Origin: Pseudomonadota bacterium
Lineage (GTDB): Bacteria > Myxococcota > Myxococcia > Myxococcales > Myxococcaceae
Assembly: GCA_023426545.1 (NCBI GenBank)
Contig: JAFAAN010000024.1
Span: forward strand, 1 to 32,081
Direction of reading: 5' to 3'
Length of the DNA stretch: 32,081 nt
Under the pieces are notes generated by a model. It saw nothing but the letters and a program-made list of their open reading frames with translations. It made no database searches and had not been told where the DNA came from. Made by a program: the position numbers and the translations under genes. Of this stretch, positions 16,002 to 23,943 are shown in pieces; the first letter of the stretch is position 1, and every line of letters starts with the position of its first letter.

Positions 16002-17828
16002 ATGTACGACCCTGTCATCGGCATCGACCTGGGTACCACCAACAGCGCGGTGGCGACCGTTGAAGACGGACGCCCACGCGTCATCCCCGCGCGCGCGGGT
16101 GGCCGGCTGACGCCGTCCACGCTGGGCGTGAACAAGGCAGGCGAGCGCGTGGTGGGCGTCGCCGCGCAGGCACTGGCGGAGGAGCACCCGGACGCCGTGG
16201 TGTGGGCCACCAAGCGCTTCCTGGGGCGCCGCTACACGCCGGAGCTGGTGCAGGAGGCGAAGGCGCTCGTCCCGTATCCGCTGGTGGCCGGCCCCTCGGG
16301 CGACGTGCGCGTGCGGCTGGGGGGGCGGGTGATGCCCGTCACCCAGGTCTCCGCGATGATTCTGGGCGAGCTGGCCCTGGACGCCCAGGCGCACTTCGGC
16401 CGCCCCGTCACCAAGTGCGTCATCACCGTTCCCGCCAACTTCGATGACAACCAGCGGCAGGCGACGCGCGAGGCGGCGCACATCGCCGGGCTGGACGTGG
16501 TGCGGCTGGTCAACGAGCCCACCGCCGCGGCGCTGGCGTATGGCCTGTCGCGCGGCTTCGAGGGCAACGCGCTGGTGTTCGACCTGGGCGGCGGCACCTT
16601 CGACGTGTCCATCCTCGAGGTGAAGTCCGGCGTCTTCGAGGTGCGCGCCACCGGCGGTGACCCGCAGCTGGGAGGCGAGGACTTCGACCAGCGCATCGTC
16701 CAGTGGCTGCTGGCCCAGGTGGACGACGAGCTTCGCCACGTGGTGTCCCAGGACGAGCAGAGCCTGCGTCGGCTGAAGGCGGCCGCCGAGTCCGCCAAGC
16801 GCGAGCTCACCGAGAAGGAGGAGGCCTCCATCTACGTCTCCGGCCTGGGAGACCACTCCGCACCGGGCCGCCGCATGGTGGAGCTGGAGACGGTGCTGAC
16901 GCGCTCCTTCTTCGAGACCCTGTCCGAGCCGCTGTCGCGCCGTTGCCTGGAGGTGTGCGAGAGCGTGATGCGCGAGGCGCAGATGGACCCGCGCGCGGTG
17001 GACGCGGTGTTGCTGGTGGGCGGCATGACGCGCGTGCCGATGCTGCGTCGGCTGGTGGCCGACTACTTCGGTCGCGCGCCGTCCACGGACGTCCATCCGG
17101 AGGAGGCCGTGGCGCTGGGCGCCGCGGTGCAGGCCGACGAGCTCGTGCGCCAGTCCGGGCAGGCGCTGCTGCTGGACGTGGCCAGCCAGAGCCTGGGCGT
17201 GGGCGTCATGGGCGGGCGCGTGAGGCGGCTCATCCCCAAGAACACCGGCGTGCCGGTGGTGGCGCGCGACATCTTCTACCCGGGCAGCTCCGGCCAGCAG
17301 GAGGCGCGCATCCCCGTGTACCAGGGGGAGAGCGAGTTCCAGGACGAGAACTACAAGCTGGGCGAGGTGGTGCTGAAGCGCCTCCACGTCGCCGCGCGCG
17401 GGGATGTGCCGCTGGAGGTCGTCTTCGAGCTGTCCAGCGAGGCCATCCTGTCCGTCAAGGCCACGGACCTGACCACCGGGAACATGGAGGCGGTGCGGCT
17501 GGAGGCCCGTGCGGGGTTGCCCCACGGCGAGGCGGAGAAGCTCGGCGCGGAGCAGGCCAGCTACGCGCGCTCGCAGGGCGTGATGGATGCCAAGCGCGCC
17601 GAGGAGCTGTTCCGCAAGCTGCTGGAGCGGGGCGAGAAGCTGGCGCGGCTGCTCCAGCGCAGCGCGCAGGAGAACCCCAGCCCGGAGGCCGAGGCCACCC
17701 TGGGCACGGTGCAGCGGCTGCTGGACGGGGGCCGCGGCGCCCTGGAGAGCGGCAACGCCGCGCAGTGCGCCATCATCGCCCGTCAGCTCACCCGGCTGTT
17801 GTCCGGCCGCCAGGAGCCGCGCGCCTGA
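16002..17828 (+). CDS. Hsp70/DnaK-family chaperone
   Basis: The ATG at 16002 gives MYDPVIGIDLGTTNSAVA, the normal Hsp70 start; no clear ribosome-binding site precedes it. The 608-residue product has a full actin-fold ATPase: phosphate-1 loop IGIDLGTTNS, phosphate-2 VFDLGGGTFDVSIL, the NEPTAAALAYG connect segment and the adenosine motif LLVGGMTRVPML. A shortened substrate-binding domain follows (about 385-500, with SLGVGVMGG and FYPGSSGQQEARIPVYQGE) and then a helical lid of about 90 residues. It lacks the acidic C-terminal tail of housekeeping DnaK, and no grpE or dnaJ lies beside it. This suggests a specialised paralogue rather than the main chaperone. It diverges from atpH and is followed 70 bp on by a response regulator. 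Confidence 0.93.
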   Translation: MYDPVIGIDLGTTNSAVATVEDGRPRVIPARAGGRLTPSTLGVNKAGERVVGVAAQALAEEHPDAVVWATKRFLGRRYTPELVQEAKALVPYPLVAGPSGDVRVRLGGRVMPVTQVSAMILGELALDAQAHFGRPVTKCVITVPANFDDNQRQATREAAHIAGLDVVRLVNEPTAAALAYGLSRGFEGNALVFDLGGGTFDVSILEVKSGVFEVRATGGDPQLGGEDFDQRIVQWLLAQVDDELRHVVSQDEQSLRRLKAAAESAKRELTEKEEASIYVSGLGDHSAPGRRMVELETVLTRSFFETLSEPLSRRCLEVCESVMREAQMDPRAVDAVLLVGGMTRVPMLRRLVADYFGRAPSTDVHPEEAVALGAAVQADELVRQSGQALLLDVASQSLGVGVMGGRVRRLIPKNTGVPVVARDIFYPGSSGQQEARIPVYQGESEFQDENYKLGEVVLKRLHVAARGDVPLEVVFELSSEAILSVKATDLTTGNMEAVRLEARAGLPHGEAEKLGAEQASYARSQGVMDAKRAEELFRKLLERGEKLARLLQRSAQENPSPEAEATLGTVQRLLDGGRGALESGNAAQCAIIARQLTRLLSGRQEPRA

Positions 17829-17898
17829 GCGTCCATCCCCGAACGATGGCCCCGGGCGCCCGTGGCCGCGGCTCCACTTTCCGCCTATCCGTGAACCC

Positions 17899-19059
17899 AT
17901 GAGCCCTCCTCCCGCGCGCGACACCGTGTTCGTGGTGGACGACTCCCGCACCGCCCGGGAGGTGGTGCGGCTGCACCTGTCGCGGCTGGGCTGCGAGGCG
18001 GTGGCGCTGGAGGGCGGCGAGGCGTGCATGGCCGAGCTGGCCCGGCGCGCGCCGTCGCTCATCCTCCTGGACCTGCGCATGGAGCGCATGCAGGGCGACG
18101 AGGTGTGCCGGCGCGTGAAGGCGCACCCGGCGGGGCGCAACGTGCCCGTCATCATGTTCACCTCCGGCGGCGAGCCGTACGAGGTGATGCATTGCTGGCG
18201 CGCGGGCGCCGACGACTTCCTGCCCAAGCCGGTGGCGCTGGGGGCGCTGGAGGCGAAGCTGGCCGCGGTGCGCCAGTCCCGTGAGCGCGCCCGCGACGCG
18301 CTGGCGCGTGGGCGGCGCGTGCTGCTGGTGGAGGGCGGCCGCTTCCTGCACACCTTCCTGGGCGGCTCGCTGGAGCAGGAGGGCCTCCACGTCCTCTATG
18401 CGCGGGACTTGGAGGACGCGGAGGACCTCGCGGCCGAGCACGGCGCGCGGCTGGACGGCTTCGTGGTGGACGTGTCTCGCACGCCCCGCGAGGCCCTGGC
18501 CCTGGCGGCGAAGCTGCACGACGCGCATCCGCGCAAGCCCCTGGTGCTGCTGTCGCGCGCGGAGGAGTCGCACGAGGTGCTCGCCCGCGCGCGGGCGCTG
18601 GCCGGCGCGCCGCTGCTGGAGAAGCGCCACATGGGCGCGGACGAACTGCTGGGCCGGGTGCTGGGGCGCCTGTTGCCGGGCCACACGCCGCTGCGCGCCG
18701 CCGAGCGCGTGCCCTTCTTCACGGTGGTGGAGTTCACCGCGCCCGGCGGCGCGACGCTGTCGGGCTTCAGCCACGACGCCGGCCCCGGGACGCTCTTCGT
18801 GCGCACCCTCACCCCGGCCCGCGAGGGCGCCCGTCTGTCCTTGAAGGTGCTGCTGGCCGGCCAGCGCGCGCCCTGCACCGCGGAGGCGACGGTGGCCTGG
18901 TCCAACGCGCCCCTGCCTCCGGGCCCCTTCCGCGCCGCGGCGGGCATGGGGCTTCGCCTGGAGCAGATGGACCCGGTGCTCACCCAGCAGTTCGTCCGCT
19001 TCGTGCCCAGCGGTCTCGGTTTTCCGGCCCCGGGCGCTCCCCGCGCATCAGGTTTCTGA
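17899..19059 (+). CDS. Double-receiver response regulator with PilZ-like output domain
   Basis: The 386-residue protein has a complete receiver domain (about 8-125): the acidic pair Asp14-Asp15, phospho-acceptor Asp58 in LILLDLRM, the switch Thr in MFTSGG, and Lys in FLPKPV. A second receiver (about 137-255) is degenerate: VLLVEGGR replaces the acidic pair, though a central Asp (FVVDVSRT) and a Lys (LLEKRHM) remain. The C-terminal 100 residues resemble the PilZ-like paralogous domain expanded in Myxococcus (TIGR02266 type). RAAER fits the RxxxR c-di-GMP motif, but the second motif reads DAGPG instead of DxSxxG, so ligand binding is uncertain. No kinase is adjacent on this strand. Confidence 0.85.
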   Translation: MSPPPARDTVFVVDDSRTAREVVRLHLSRLGCEAVALEGGEACMAELARRAPSLILLDLRMERMQGDEVCRRVKAHPAGRNVPVIMFTSGGEPYEVMHCWRAGADDFLPKPVALGALEAKLAAVRQSRERARDALARGRRVLLVEGGRFLHTFLGGSLEQEGLHVLYARDLEDAEDLAAEHGARLDGFVVDVSRTPREALALAAKLHDAHPRKPLVLLSRAEESHEVLARARALAGAPLLEKRHMGADELLGRVLGRLLPGHTPLRAAERVPFFTVVEFTAPGGATLSGFSHDAGPGTLFVRTLTPAREGARLSLKVLLAGQRAPCTAEATVAWSNAPLPPGPFRAAAGMGLRLEQMDPVLTQQFVRFVPSGLGFPAPGAPRASGF

Positions 19060-19099
19060 GAGGCCTGGGCGCGCGCAGCCGCTCCGTGCGCTCCGGCTC

Positions 19100-19119
19100 C
19101 CAGGGGAAACGGCCCCTGG
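19100..19119. terminator. Hairpin after the response regulator
   Basis: CCAGGGG (19100-19106) pairs perfectly with CCCCTGG (19113-19119) around AAACGG, 40 bp past the response-regulator stop. No U-tract follows, so termination is only possible. Confidence 0.4.
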
Positions 19120-19222
19120 CACGCGGGTGGCAGAAGACACGGCCGCCGCTGGCGGACATGACCATGACACCGGGCGAGGTCCCGGCGCCGTCAGTGGGGC
19201 CGACGTGCAAAGGGAGGGTCGA

Positions 19223-21313
19223 ATGCGGCAGTGGAAACGCTGGAGCTGGGCCGGAGTGGCGGCGGTGGTCGCGGCGGGCTGTGACTCGGGGGCCAGGAAG
19301 CCCCTCATCGAGAACGAGCCCGTGCAGCAGGCGGCCCGGCTGGAGTCCTTCTCCAGCTGCGAGGCCCTGGAGCAGCACATCGAGGACTCCGCGACCCGGC
19401 AGATGCGCGCGGCGCTGGAGGTCTACAAGACGTATGACTTCGGAGGCGGGCGCGGAGGCGAGGCGCCCCCCATGACGGGCGCGCCCCAGGAGGACTCCTC
19501 CGGTGGTGGCGGCCAGCCGAACGACTACACGGGCACCAACAACCAGGTGGCCGGCGTCCACGAGGCCGACTTCGTGCAGAACGACGGCACGCGCGTCTTC
19601 GTGCTGTCCGGCTCCCGGCTCTACGTCCACCGCTCGTGGCCCGCGGAGCAGCTCACGCGGACGGCCGTGCTGGAGGTGGAGGGCTGGCCGCGGGAGATGC
19701 TGCTCGACGCTGAGCGCAACCGGCTGGTCATCACCTCGCAGGTGTACGAGCCCCGGCCTGGGAGCCCATCCGGAGGCCACGGCCTGGGCGGGCCGGCCGT
19801 GGACTGCTCGGGCATAGGCTGCGGCTACGCGTCCAGCGACACCCTGAAGGTGACGGTGGTGGACGTGACGGAGCTGGAAGCGCCGCGCGTGCTGGAGCAG
19901 CTCTACCTGCCCGGCGCCTACCTCAACGCCCGGCGCGTGGAGGGCGCGGTGCGGCTGGTGCTGACGGACGCGTTCCGCTGGCCCGAGGGCGTGCGGCTCC
20001 ATCCCGAGTACTCCTCCGAGCTCTTCCGCGACTGGGACCGGCTGGCCGCGCATGTGGACGCGCTCATGAAGGAGAGCGAGGAGCGCATCCGCGCGCAGAC
20101 GCTGGAGTATTGGCTGCCGCCGGGGCGGCGCGTGGGCGCGGGCGGTGAGGCGGTGCCACTCACGTTTGATTGTACGTCCTTCTACCGCACCAACGCGCCC
20201 ACGGGGCTGGGGCTCGTGTCGGTGCTGTCGCTGAACCTGGACGCGCCCGAGTCGGCGCCCGTCCGCACCAGCGTGGTGGCGACGCCCGGTGAGGTGTACG
20301 CGTCCCAGGACGCGCTCTACCTGGCGGCCCGCCACTGGTGGTGGTGGCCGCAGCCGGGCCAGACGACGTACACGTACCTCCACAAGTTCGACATCCGCGA
20401 CCCGGACCGCGCCACCTACGCGGGCAGCGGCACGGTGGAGGGATACATCTCCAACCAGTTCGCCATGGACGAGCACGAGGGTGTGCTGCGGGTGGCCACC
20501 ACCGTGGAGTTGCCTCCCGAGAACCCGGGCAACGGGTCTTCGTGGACGCCCCCGGACACCCTCAATCGCGTGGTGACGCTGCGCGAGGTGGACGGGCGCT
20601 TGCAAGAGCTGGGGCGCAGCGAGGACCTGGCCCGGGGCGAGCGCATCTTCAGCGCGCGCTTCGTGGGCACGCGTGGCTACGTCGTCACCTTCCGGCAGGT
20701 GGACCCGCTCTTCACCTTCGACCTGAGCGACCCGGCGCACCCGCGCAAGGTGGGCGAGCTGAAGATTCCGGGCTTCTCCACGTACATCCACCCGCTGGGC
20801 GACTCGCACCTGCTCACGGTCGGCGAGCATCGCGACGAGGACGGCACCTGGCGGGGCCGCGCGCTGAAGCTGTCGCTCTTCGACGTCAGCGACCTGGCCC
20901 AGCCGAAGGAGGCCTTCACGTATCCGCTGGGCTCGATGAACAGCTACAGCGAGGCGCTCTACGAGCACAAGGCCTTCACCTACTTCCCGGCGAAGGGGCT
21001 GCTGGCGTTGCCCTTCATGGACTGGGACACCTCTGCGTACGACTACTGGTCCGGCTTCCGCAGCGAGCTGCGCGTCTTCCGCGTGGACACCGCCACGGGC
21101 TTCTCGCCGGTGGGCGTCGTCTCCATGCGGGACATGTACCAGACGCTCAACTTCCAGAACTGGAGCTGGTACTGGCAGCCCACGGTGCGCCGCAGCATCA
21201 TGGCGGACGACTACGTCTACGCCATCTCCGACGCGGGCATGCGCGTGTCCCACGTGGCCAGCCTTCAGACGCCGGTCGCCACCGCGCCCTTCCTCCCGCC
21301 CATGCTGCCGTGA
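19223..21313 (+). CDS. Secreted beta-propeller lipoprotein (PF09826-like)
   Basis: The ATG at 19223 has GGGAGGG just upstream. The 696-residue product is a lipoprotein: a Trp/Arg-rich N-terminus, hydrophobic AGVAAVVAAGC lipobox, lipidated Cys20, Asp at +2. After a Gly-rich linker the segment YTGTNNQVAGVHEADFVQNDGTRVFVLSG is the start signature of the bacterial and archaeal 'beta propeller domain' family (PF09826). That domain then fills the rest of the protein with repeated four-strand blades (RLYVHR, RLVITSQVY, RHWWWWPQP, GYVVTFRQVDPLFTFDLSDP, LALPFMDWD). Members are envelope-associated and poorly characterised. Asp at +2 is an inner-membrane retention signal in E. coli; whether this holds here is unknown. 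It stands alone between a hairpin and a MATE exporter. Confidence 0.87.
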   Translation: MRQWKRWSWAGVAAVVAAGCDSGARKPLIENEPVQQAARLESFSSCEALEQHIEDSATRQMRAALEVYKTYDFGGGRGGEAPPMTGAPQEDSSGGGGQPNDYTGTNNQVAGVHEADFVQNDGTRVFVLSGSRLYVHRSWPAEQLTRTAVLEVEGWPREMLLDAERNRLVITSQVYEPRPGSPSGGHGLGGPAVDCSGIGCGYASSDTLKVTVVDVTELEAPRVLEQLYLPGAYLNARRVEGAVRLVLTDAFRWPEGVRLHPEYSSELFRDWDRLAAHVDALMKESEERIRAQTLEYWLPPGRRVGAGGEAVPLTFDCTSFYRTNAPTGLGLVSVLSLNLDAPESAPVRTSVVATPGEVYASQDALYLAARHWWWWPQPGQTTYTYLHKFDIRDPDRATYAGSGTVEGYISNQFAMDEHEGVLRVATTVELPPENPGNGSSWTPPDTLNRVVTLREVDGRLQELGRSEDLARGERIFSARFVGTRGYVVTFRQVDPLFTFDLSDPAHPRKVGELKIPGFSTYIHPLGDSHLLTVGEHRDEDGTWRGRALKLSLFDVSDLAQPKEAFTYPLGSMNSYSEALYEHKAFTYFPAKGLLALPFMDWDTSAYDYWSGFRSELRVFRVDTATGFSPVGVVSMRDMYQTLNFQNWSWYWQPTVRRSIMADDYVYAISDAGMRVSHVASLQTPVATAPFLPPMLP

Positions 21314-21376
21314 CGCGGAGGTGACGGCCGCTCGCTCCCTGGGCCGCTGGGGATTCCAGGGGGAGACAGGTCATGG

Positions 21377-21395
21377 CCGGGGGCAAGTCCCCCGG
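21377..21395. terminator. Hairpin between the propeller lipoprotein and the MATE gene
   Basis: CCGGGGG (21377-21383) pairs perfectly with CCCCCGG (21389-21395) around CAAGT, 64 bp after the lipoprotein stop. A GGCGG/CCGCC stem follows at once. It is GC-rich without a U-tract, so it is a possible terminator. Confidence 0.4.
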
Positions 21396-21469
21396 TCAGG
21401 CGGAGGACCGCCACGCGTCAGCGGTGGGCAGCGCATTCCCTGCCGGAAGGCGCTATAGGCGCACTCCCC

Positions 21470-22867
21470 ATGTCTACCGCCGTCTCGTCGATGCCCTCCG
21501 TGAAGTCCCCCCGCACCGAGCTCCGGGAGCTCGCGCGGTTGGCGATTCCCATCGCCATCGCCCAGGGCGGGCAGGCGCTCATGGGCCTGGTGGATACGCT
21601 GGTGGTGGGCCGCGCGGGGACGTCCGCGCTGGCGGCGGTGGGGCTGGGCAACGGCATCTTCTTCGCCGTCAGCAGCTTCGGCATGGGCCTGATGATGGGC
21701 TTCGACCCGATGATGTCCCAGGCCATGGGGGCGCGGCACTTCACTCGGGCGCGGGGGCTGCTCTGGCAGGGCGGGTGGATGGCGCTCTTCGCGGGGGTGC
21801 TGTTGGCGTTGCTGCTGGTGCAGATGCCGCCGTTGCTGCTGCTGGCGGGCATTGGCGCGGACGAGGTGTCGGGCGCGCGGGACTACCTCGTGTGGCGCGC
21901 GCCCAGCATGCCGATGATGTTGGCCTTCCTCATGGTGCGCTCGTATTGCCAGTCCACGGCCTATACACGGCCGCTGGTGATGGCGACGGTGGCGGCCAAC
22001 CTCTTCAACCTGGCTGCGGACGTGGTGCTGGTGTTCGGCGGCGAGGTGTTGCCGGCCGCCTTCGGGCCGCTGCGCGCGATACCGGCCATGGGGGTGGCGG
22101 GCTCCGCCCTGGCGACGACGCTGTGCACCGGGGTGCAGTTGGGCGTCGTCCTGTTCGCGGTGCGGGCGCGCCCCCTGGACGGGGCCCAGTCCTCCACGCG
22201 CCTCCCTGTGTGGGCGGACCTGCTTCAGGCCGTGAAGCTGGGCATCCCCATTGGCCTCCACTTCGCCGCGGAGATTGGCGTGTTCGCGCTGGCGGGCGTG
22301 CTGGCGGCGGGCCTGGGGCCGGCGAGCGTGGGCGCGCACCAGATTGCCATCTCCTTCGCCAGCGTCACCTTCACGGTCGCCATGGGCATCGGCAACGCGG
22401 GCAGCGTGCGGGTGGGCTGGGCGGTGGGGGCACACAACGGCCGGCAGGCGCGGCTGAGCGGCTTCATGGCCTTCGCGGGAGGCGCGGGGTTCATGGCGCT
22501 GGGAGGGCTGCTGTTCGCGCTGTTCCCGGAGCCGCTGGCCCGGCTGGCTGGCGCACCCGAGGACGTGTTGCCGCTGGTGGTGCCGCTGCTGATGGTGAGC
22601 GCCGTCTTCCAGGTGTTCGACGGCGTGCAGGGCGTGGGCGCCGGTGTGCTGCGCGGCGCGGGGGACACGCGCTTCACCTTCCTGGCCAACATGGTGGGGC
22701 ACTACGCCATTGGCCTGCCGCTGACCCTGCTGCTGGGCTTCAAGCTGGGCCTGGGCGTGGTGGGCATCTGGTGGGGCCTGTGCGCGGGCCTCATCTCCGT
22801 GGCCGTGGCGCTGCTGTGGCGCTTCAACCGGCTGAGCGCGGGCACGCTGCGTCCGGTCGAAGCGTAG
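21470..22867 (+). CDS. MATE-family multidrug/Na+ or H+ antiporter
   Basis: The 465-residue protein has about 12 membrane segments in two homologous halves, as in NorM/DinF exporters of the inner membrane. The first half starts LRELARLAIPIAIAQGGQ and runs through LVDTLVVGRAGTSALAAVGLG, the typical MATE first-helix pair. The second half starts LPVWADLLQAVKLGIPIGLH, matching the first, with ASVGAHQIAISFASVTFTVAMGIGNA and VQGVGAGVLRGAGDTRFTF. Such proteins expel cationic drugs or metabolites in exchange for Na+ or H+. No ribosome-binding site is obvious; an in-frame ATG at 21491 is an alternative start. It converges with the hydrolase gene, 10 bp apart. Substrate unknown. Confidence 0.92.
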   Translation: MSTAVSSMPSVKSPRTELRELARLAIPIAIAQGGQALMGLVDTLVVGRAGTSALAAVGLGNGIFFAVSSFGMGLMMGFDPMMSQAMGARHFTRARGLLWQGGWMALFAGVLLALLLVQMPPLLLLAGIGADEVSGARDYLVWRAPSMPMMLAFLMVRSYCQSTAYTRPLVMATVAANLFNLAADVVLVFGGEVLPAAFGPLRAIPAMGVAGSALATTLCTGVQLGVVLFAVRARPLDGAQSSTRLPVWADLLQAVKLGIPIGLHFAAEIGVFALAGVLAAGLGPASVGAHQIAISFASVTFTVAMGIGNAGSVRVGWAVGAHNGRQARLSGFMAFAGGAGFMALGGLLFALFPEPLARLAGAPEDVLPLVVPLLMVSAVFQVFDGVQGVGAGVLRGAGDTRFTFLANMVGHYAIGLPLTLLLGFKLGLGVVGIWWGLCAGLISVAVALLWRFNRLSAGTLRPVEA

Positions 22868-22877
22868 CGCGCCGTGC

Positions 22878-23591
22878 CTACCAGGGCAGGTACTGCTGAA
22901 TCATCTGCCGCCACACGGGCCAGTCGTGCGTGCCGCCCTGCCACACGGCGAGGTGGTTGCCGATGTCCTTCTTCCACAGGAGGTTGGAGAGGTGCTCGTT
23001 GGAGGGGCGGCAGAAGTCGTGCTCGCCCACGGCCAGCACCATCTCCACGCGCTGGAGCGCGGACAGCAGCGCCGGGTCGGTGAGGTTGGGCAGCCACTCC
23101 GTGCAGGAGTGGAAGTAGACGTCCGCGTCGTGGTGGCCGTCGAGGAACTCGCTCGTCTCGAACTTGCCGCCCATGGACAGGAGTCGGCGGAAGACGTGCG
23201 GGTGGCGCAGCCCGACGTTGTACGCGTGGAAGCCGCCGAAGCTGCACCCCGCCAGGGTGAGGCGCCCGCCGGTGCTGCGGCTCTTGAGCAGCGGCACCAC
23301 CTCGTGGAGGAGGTAGTCCTCCCACTGCTGGTGGCGGATGACGCGCTCCCTTGGATGGATGGCGGTGTTGAACCATGACTCCGCGTCCACCGAGTCGGGA
23401 CACACCACCACGTACCGGCCGGACTGGATGCGGTCGGCGATGGCGCCGATGAGGCCGAAGTCCTCGGCCTGGAAGAAGCGCCCCTTGCTCGTCGGCAGCA
23501 GGAGGACCGGCTCGCCCGAGTGACCGAAGACGAGCAGCTCCATGTCACGGTGCAGCCGCTCGCTGTACCAGCGGTGGTATTCGCGGTTCAT
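22878..23591 (-). CDS. Esterase-like alpha/beta-hydrolase
   Basis: The ATG at 23591 (MNREYHRW) is preferred over an in-frame TTG nine bases upstream; neither has a clear ribosome-binding site. The 237-residue protein is a compact alpha/beta-hydrolase of the esterase-D/putative-esterase type. The nucleophile elbow is AGCSFGGF (Ser117), the catalytic His is probably His222 in GTHDWPVW, and an acidic candidate lies in VGEHDFCRPSNEH. The segment VLLLPTSKGRFFQAEDFGL is common in cytoplasmic members. No signal peptide is present. It diverges from the cas operon and is unlikely to belong to it. Substrate unknown. Confidence 0.85.
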   Translation of the reverse strand: MNREYHRWYSERLHRDMELLVFGHSGEPVLLLPTSKGRFFQAEDFGLIGAIADRIQSGRYVVVCPDSVDAESWFNTAIHPRERVIRHQQWEDYLLHEVVPLLKSRSTGGRLTLAGCSFGGFHAYNVGLRHPHVFRRLLSMGGKFETSEFLDGHHDADVYFHSCTEWLPNLTDPALLSALQRVEMVLAVGEHDFCRPSNEHLSNLLWKKDIGNHLAVWQGGTHDWPVWRQMIQQYLPW

Positions 23592-23871
23592 GGCGCGCAA
23601 CTTAATCGCAATGCATCAACGGTCGCGACCGGGGTGCAACGGCCGCCCGCCGGACTGCCGGGAGTGAACACCTGGAGCCGCTGTCTGCCTTTACCGAGGT
23701 CGGCGGCTACCCGCCCGTGCGGCCGCCACGGGGCCTCGGACCCAGGCACGCGGGCGGGGACGCTTCGGCGGTGGAACGCAGTCTGCCCGCCTCCCTGACC
23801 CAAGGACATACCACCCCAGGGGGAGGGCACGTCTGGCTCAGTCGTAGGACAAGGCACGTCATGTCTGTCAC

Positions 23872-23899
23872 TCGACGGAGAGCCCGAATCCGCTACACT
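23872..23899 (+). promoter_or_regulatory. Putative cas operon promoter
   Basis: TCGACG (23872-23877) and TACACT (23894-23899) are separated by 16 bp. Each matches its sigma-70 consensus at four of six bases. Transcription would begin near 23906, giving a leader of about 38 bases that contains the palindrome described next. Confidence 0.35.
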
Positions 23900-23914
23900 C
23901 GGCCGCTCGCGGAC

Positions 23915-23932
23915 ATGGCGTGCGGACGCCAT
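23915..23932 (+). promoter_or_regulatory. Palindrome directly before the cas3 ribosome-binding site
   Basis: ATGGCGT (23915-23921) and ACGCCAT (23926-23932) are perfect inverted repeats around GCGG. The GGGGGG Shine-Dalgarno stretch begins at the very next base, and the cas3 ATG follows at 23944. It could be an operator or an RNA hairpin influencing translation of the first gene of the operon. Confidence 0.5.
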
Positions 23933-23943
23933 GGGGGGAAGAC

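Larger units (their letters stand above)
23592..23943. other. 352 bp divergent gap upstream of the cas operon
   Basis: No coding frame is credible. The right end carries the putative cas promoter and a palindrome at the cas3 ribosome-binding region. An 8 bp direct repeat GGCACGTC occurs at 23826-23833 and 23853-23860, 20-50 bp upstream of the putative -35, a position suited to an activator. The part near the hydrolase start has a short AT-richer run (about 23600-23620). Confidence 0.45.

Noticed and set aside
15924..18353. Long minus-strand frame opposite the Hsp70-like and response-regulator genes
   Set aside because: Both plus-strand genes have all family motifs; the antisense frame has none.
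22867..22900. Terminator between the MATE and esterase genes
   Set aside because: Only a weak, interrupted TACC/GGTA pairing is visible, so it is not reported as a terminator.
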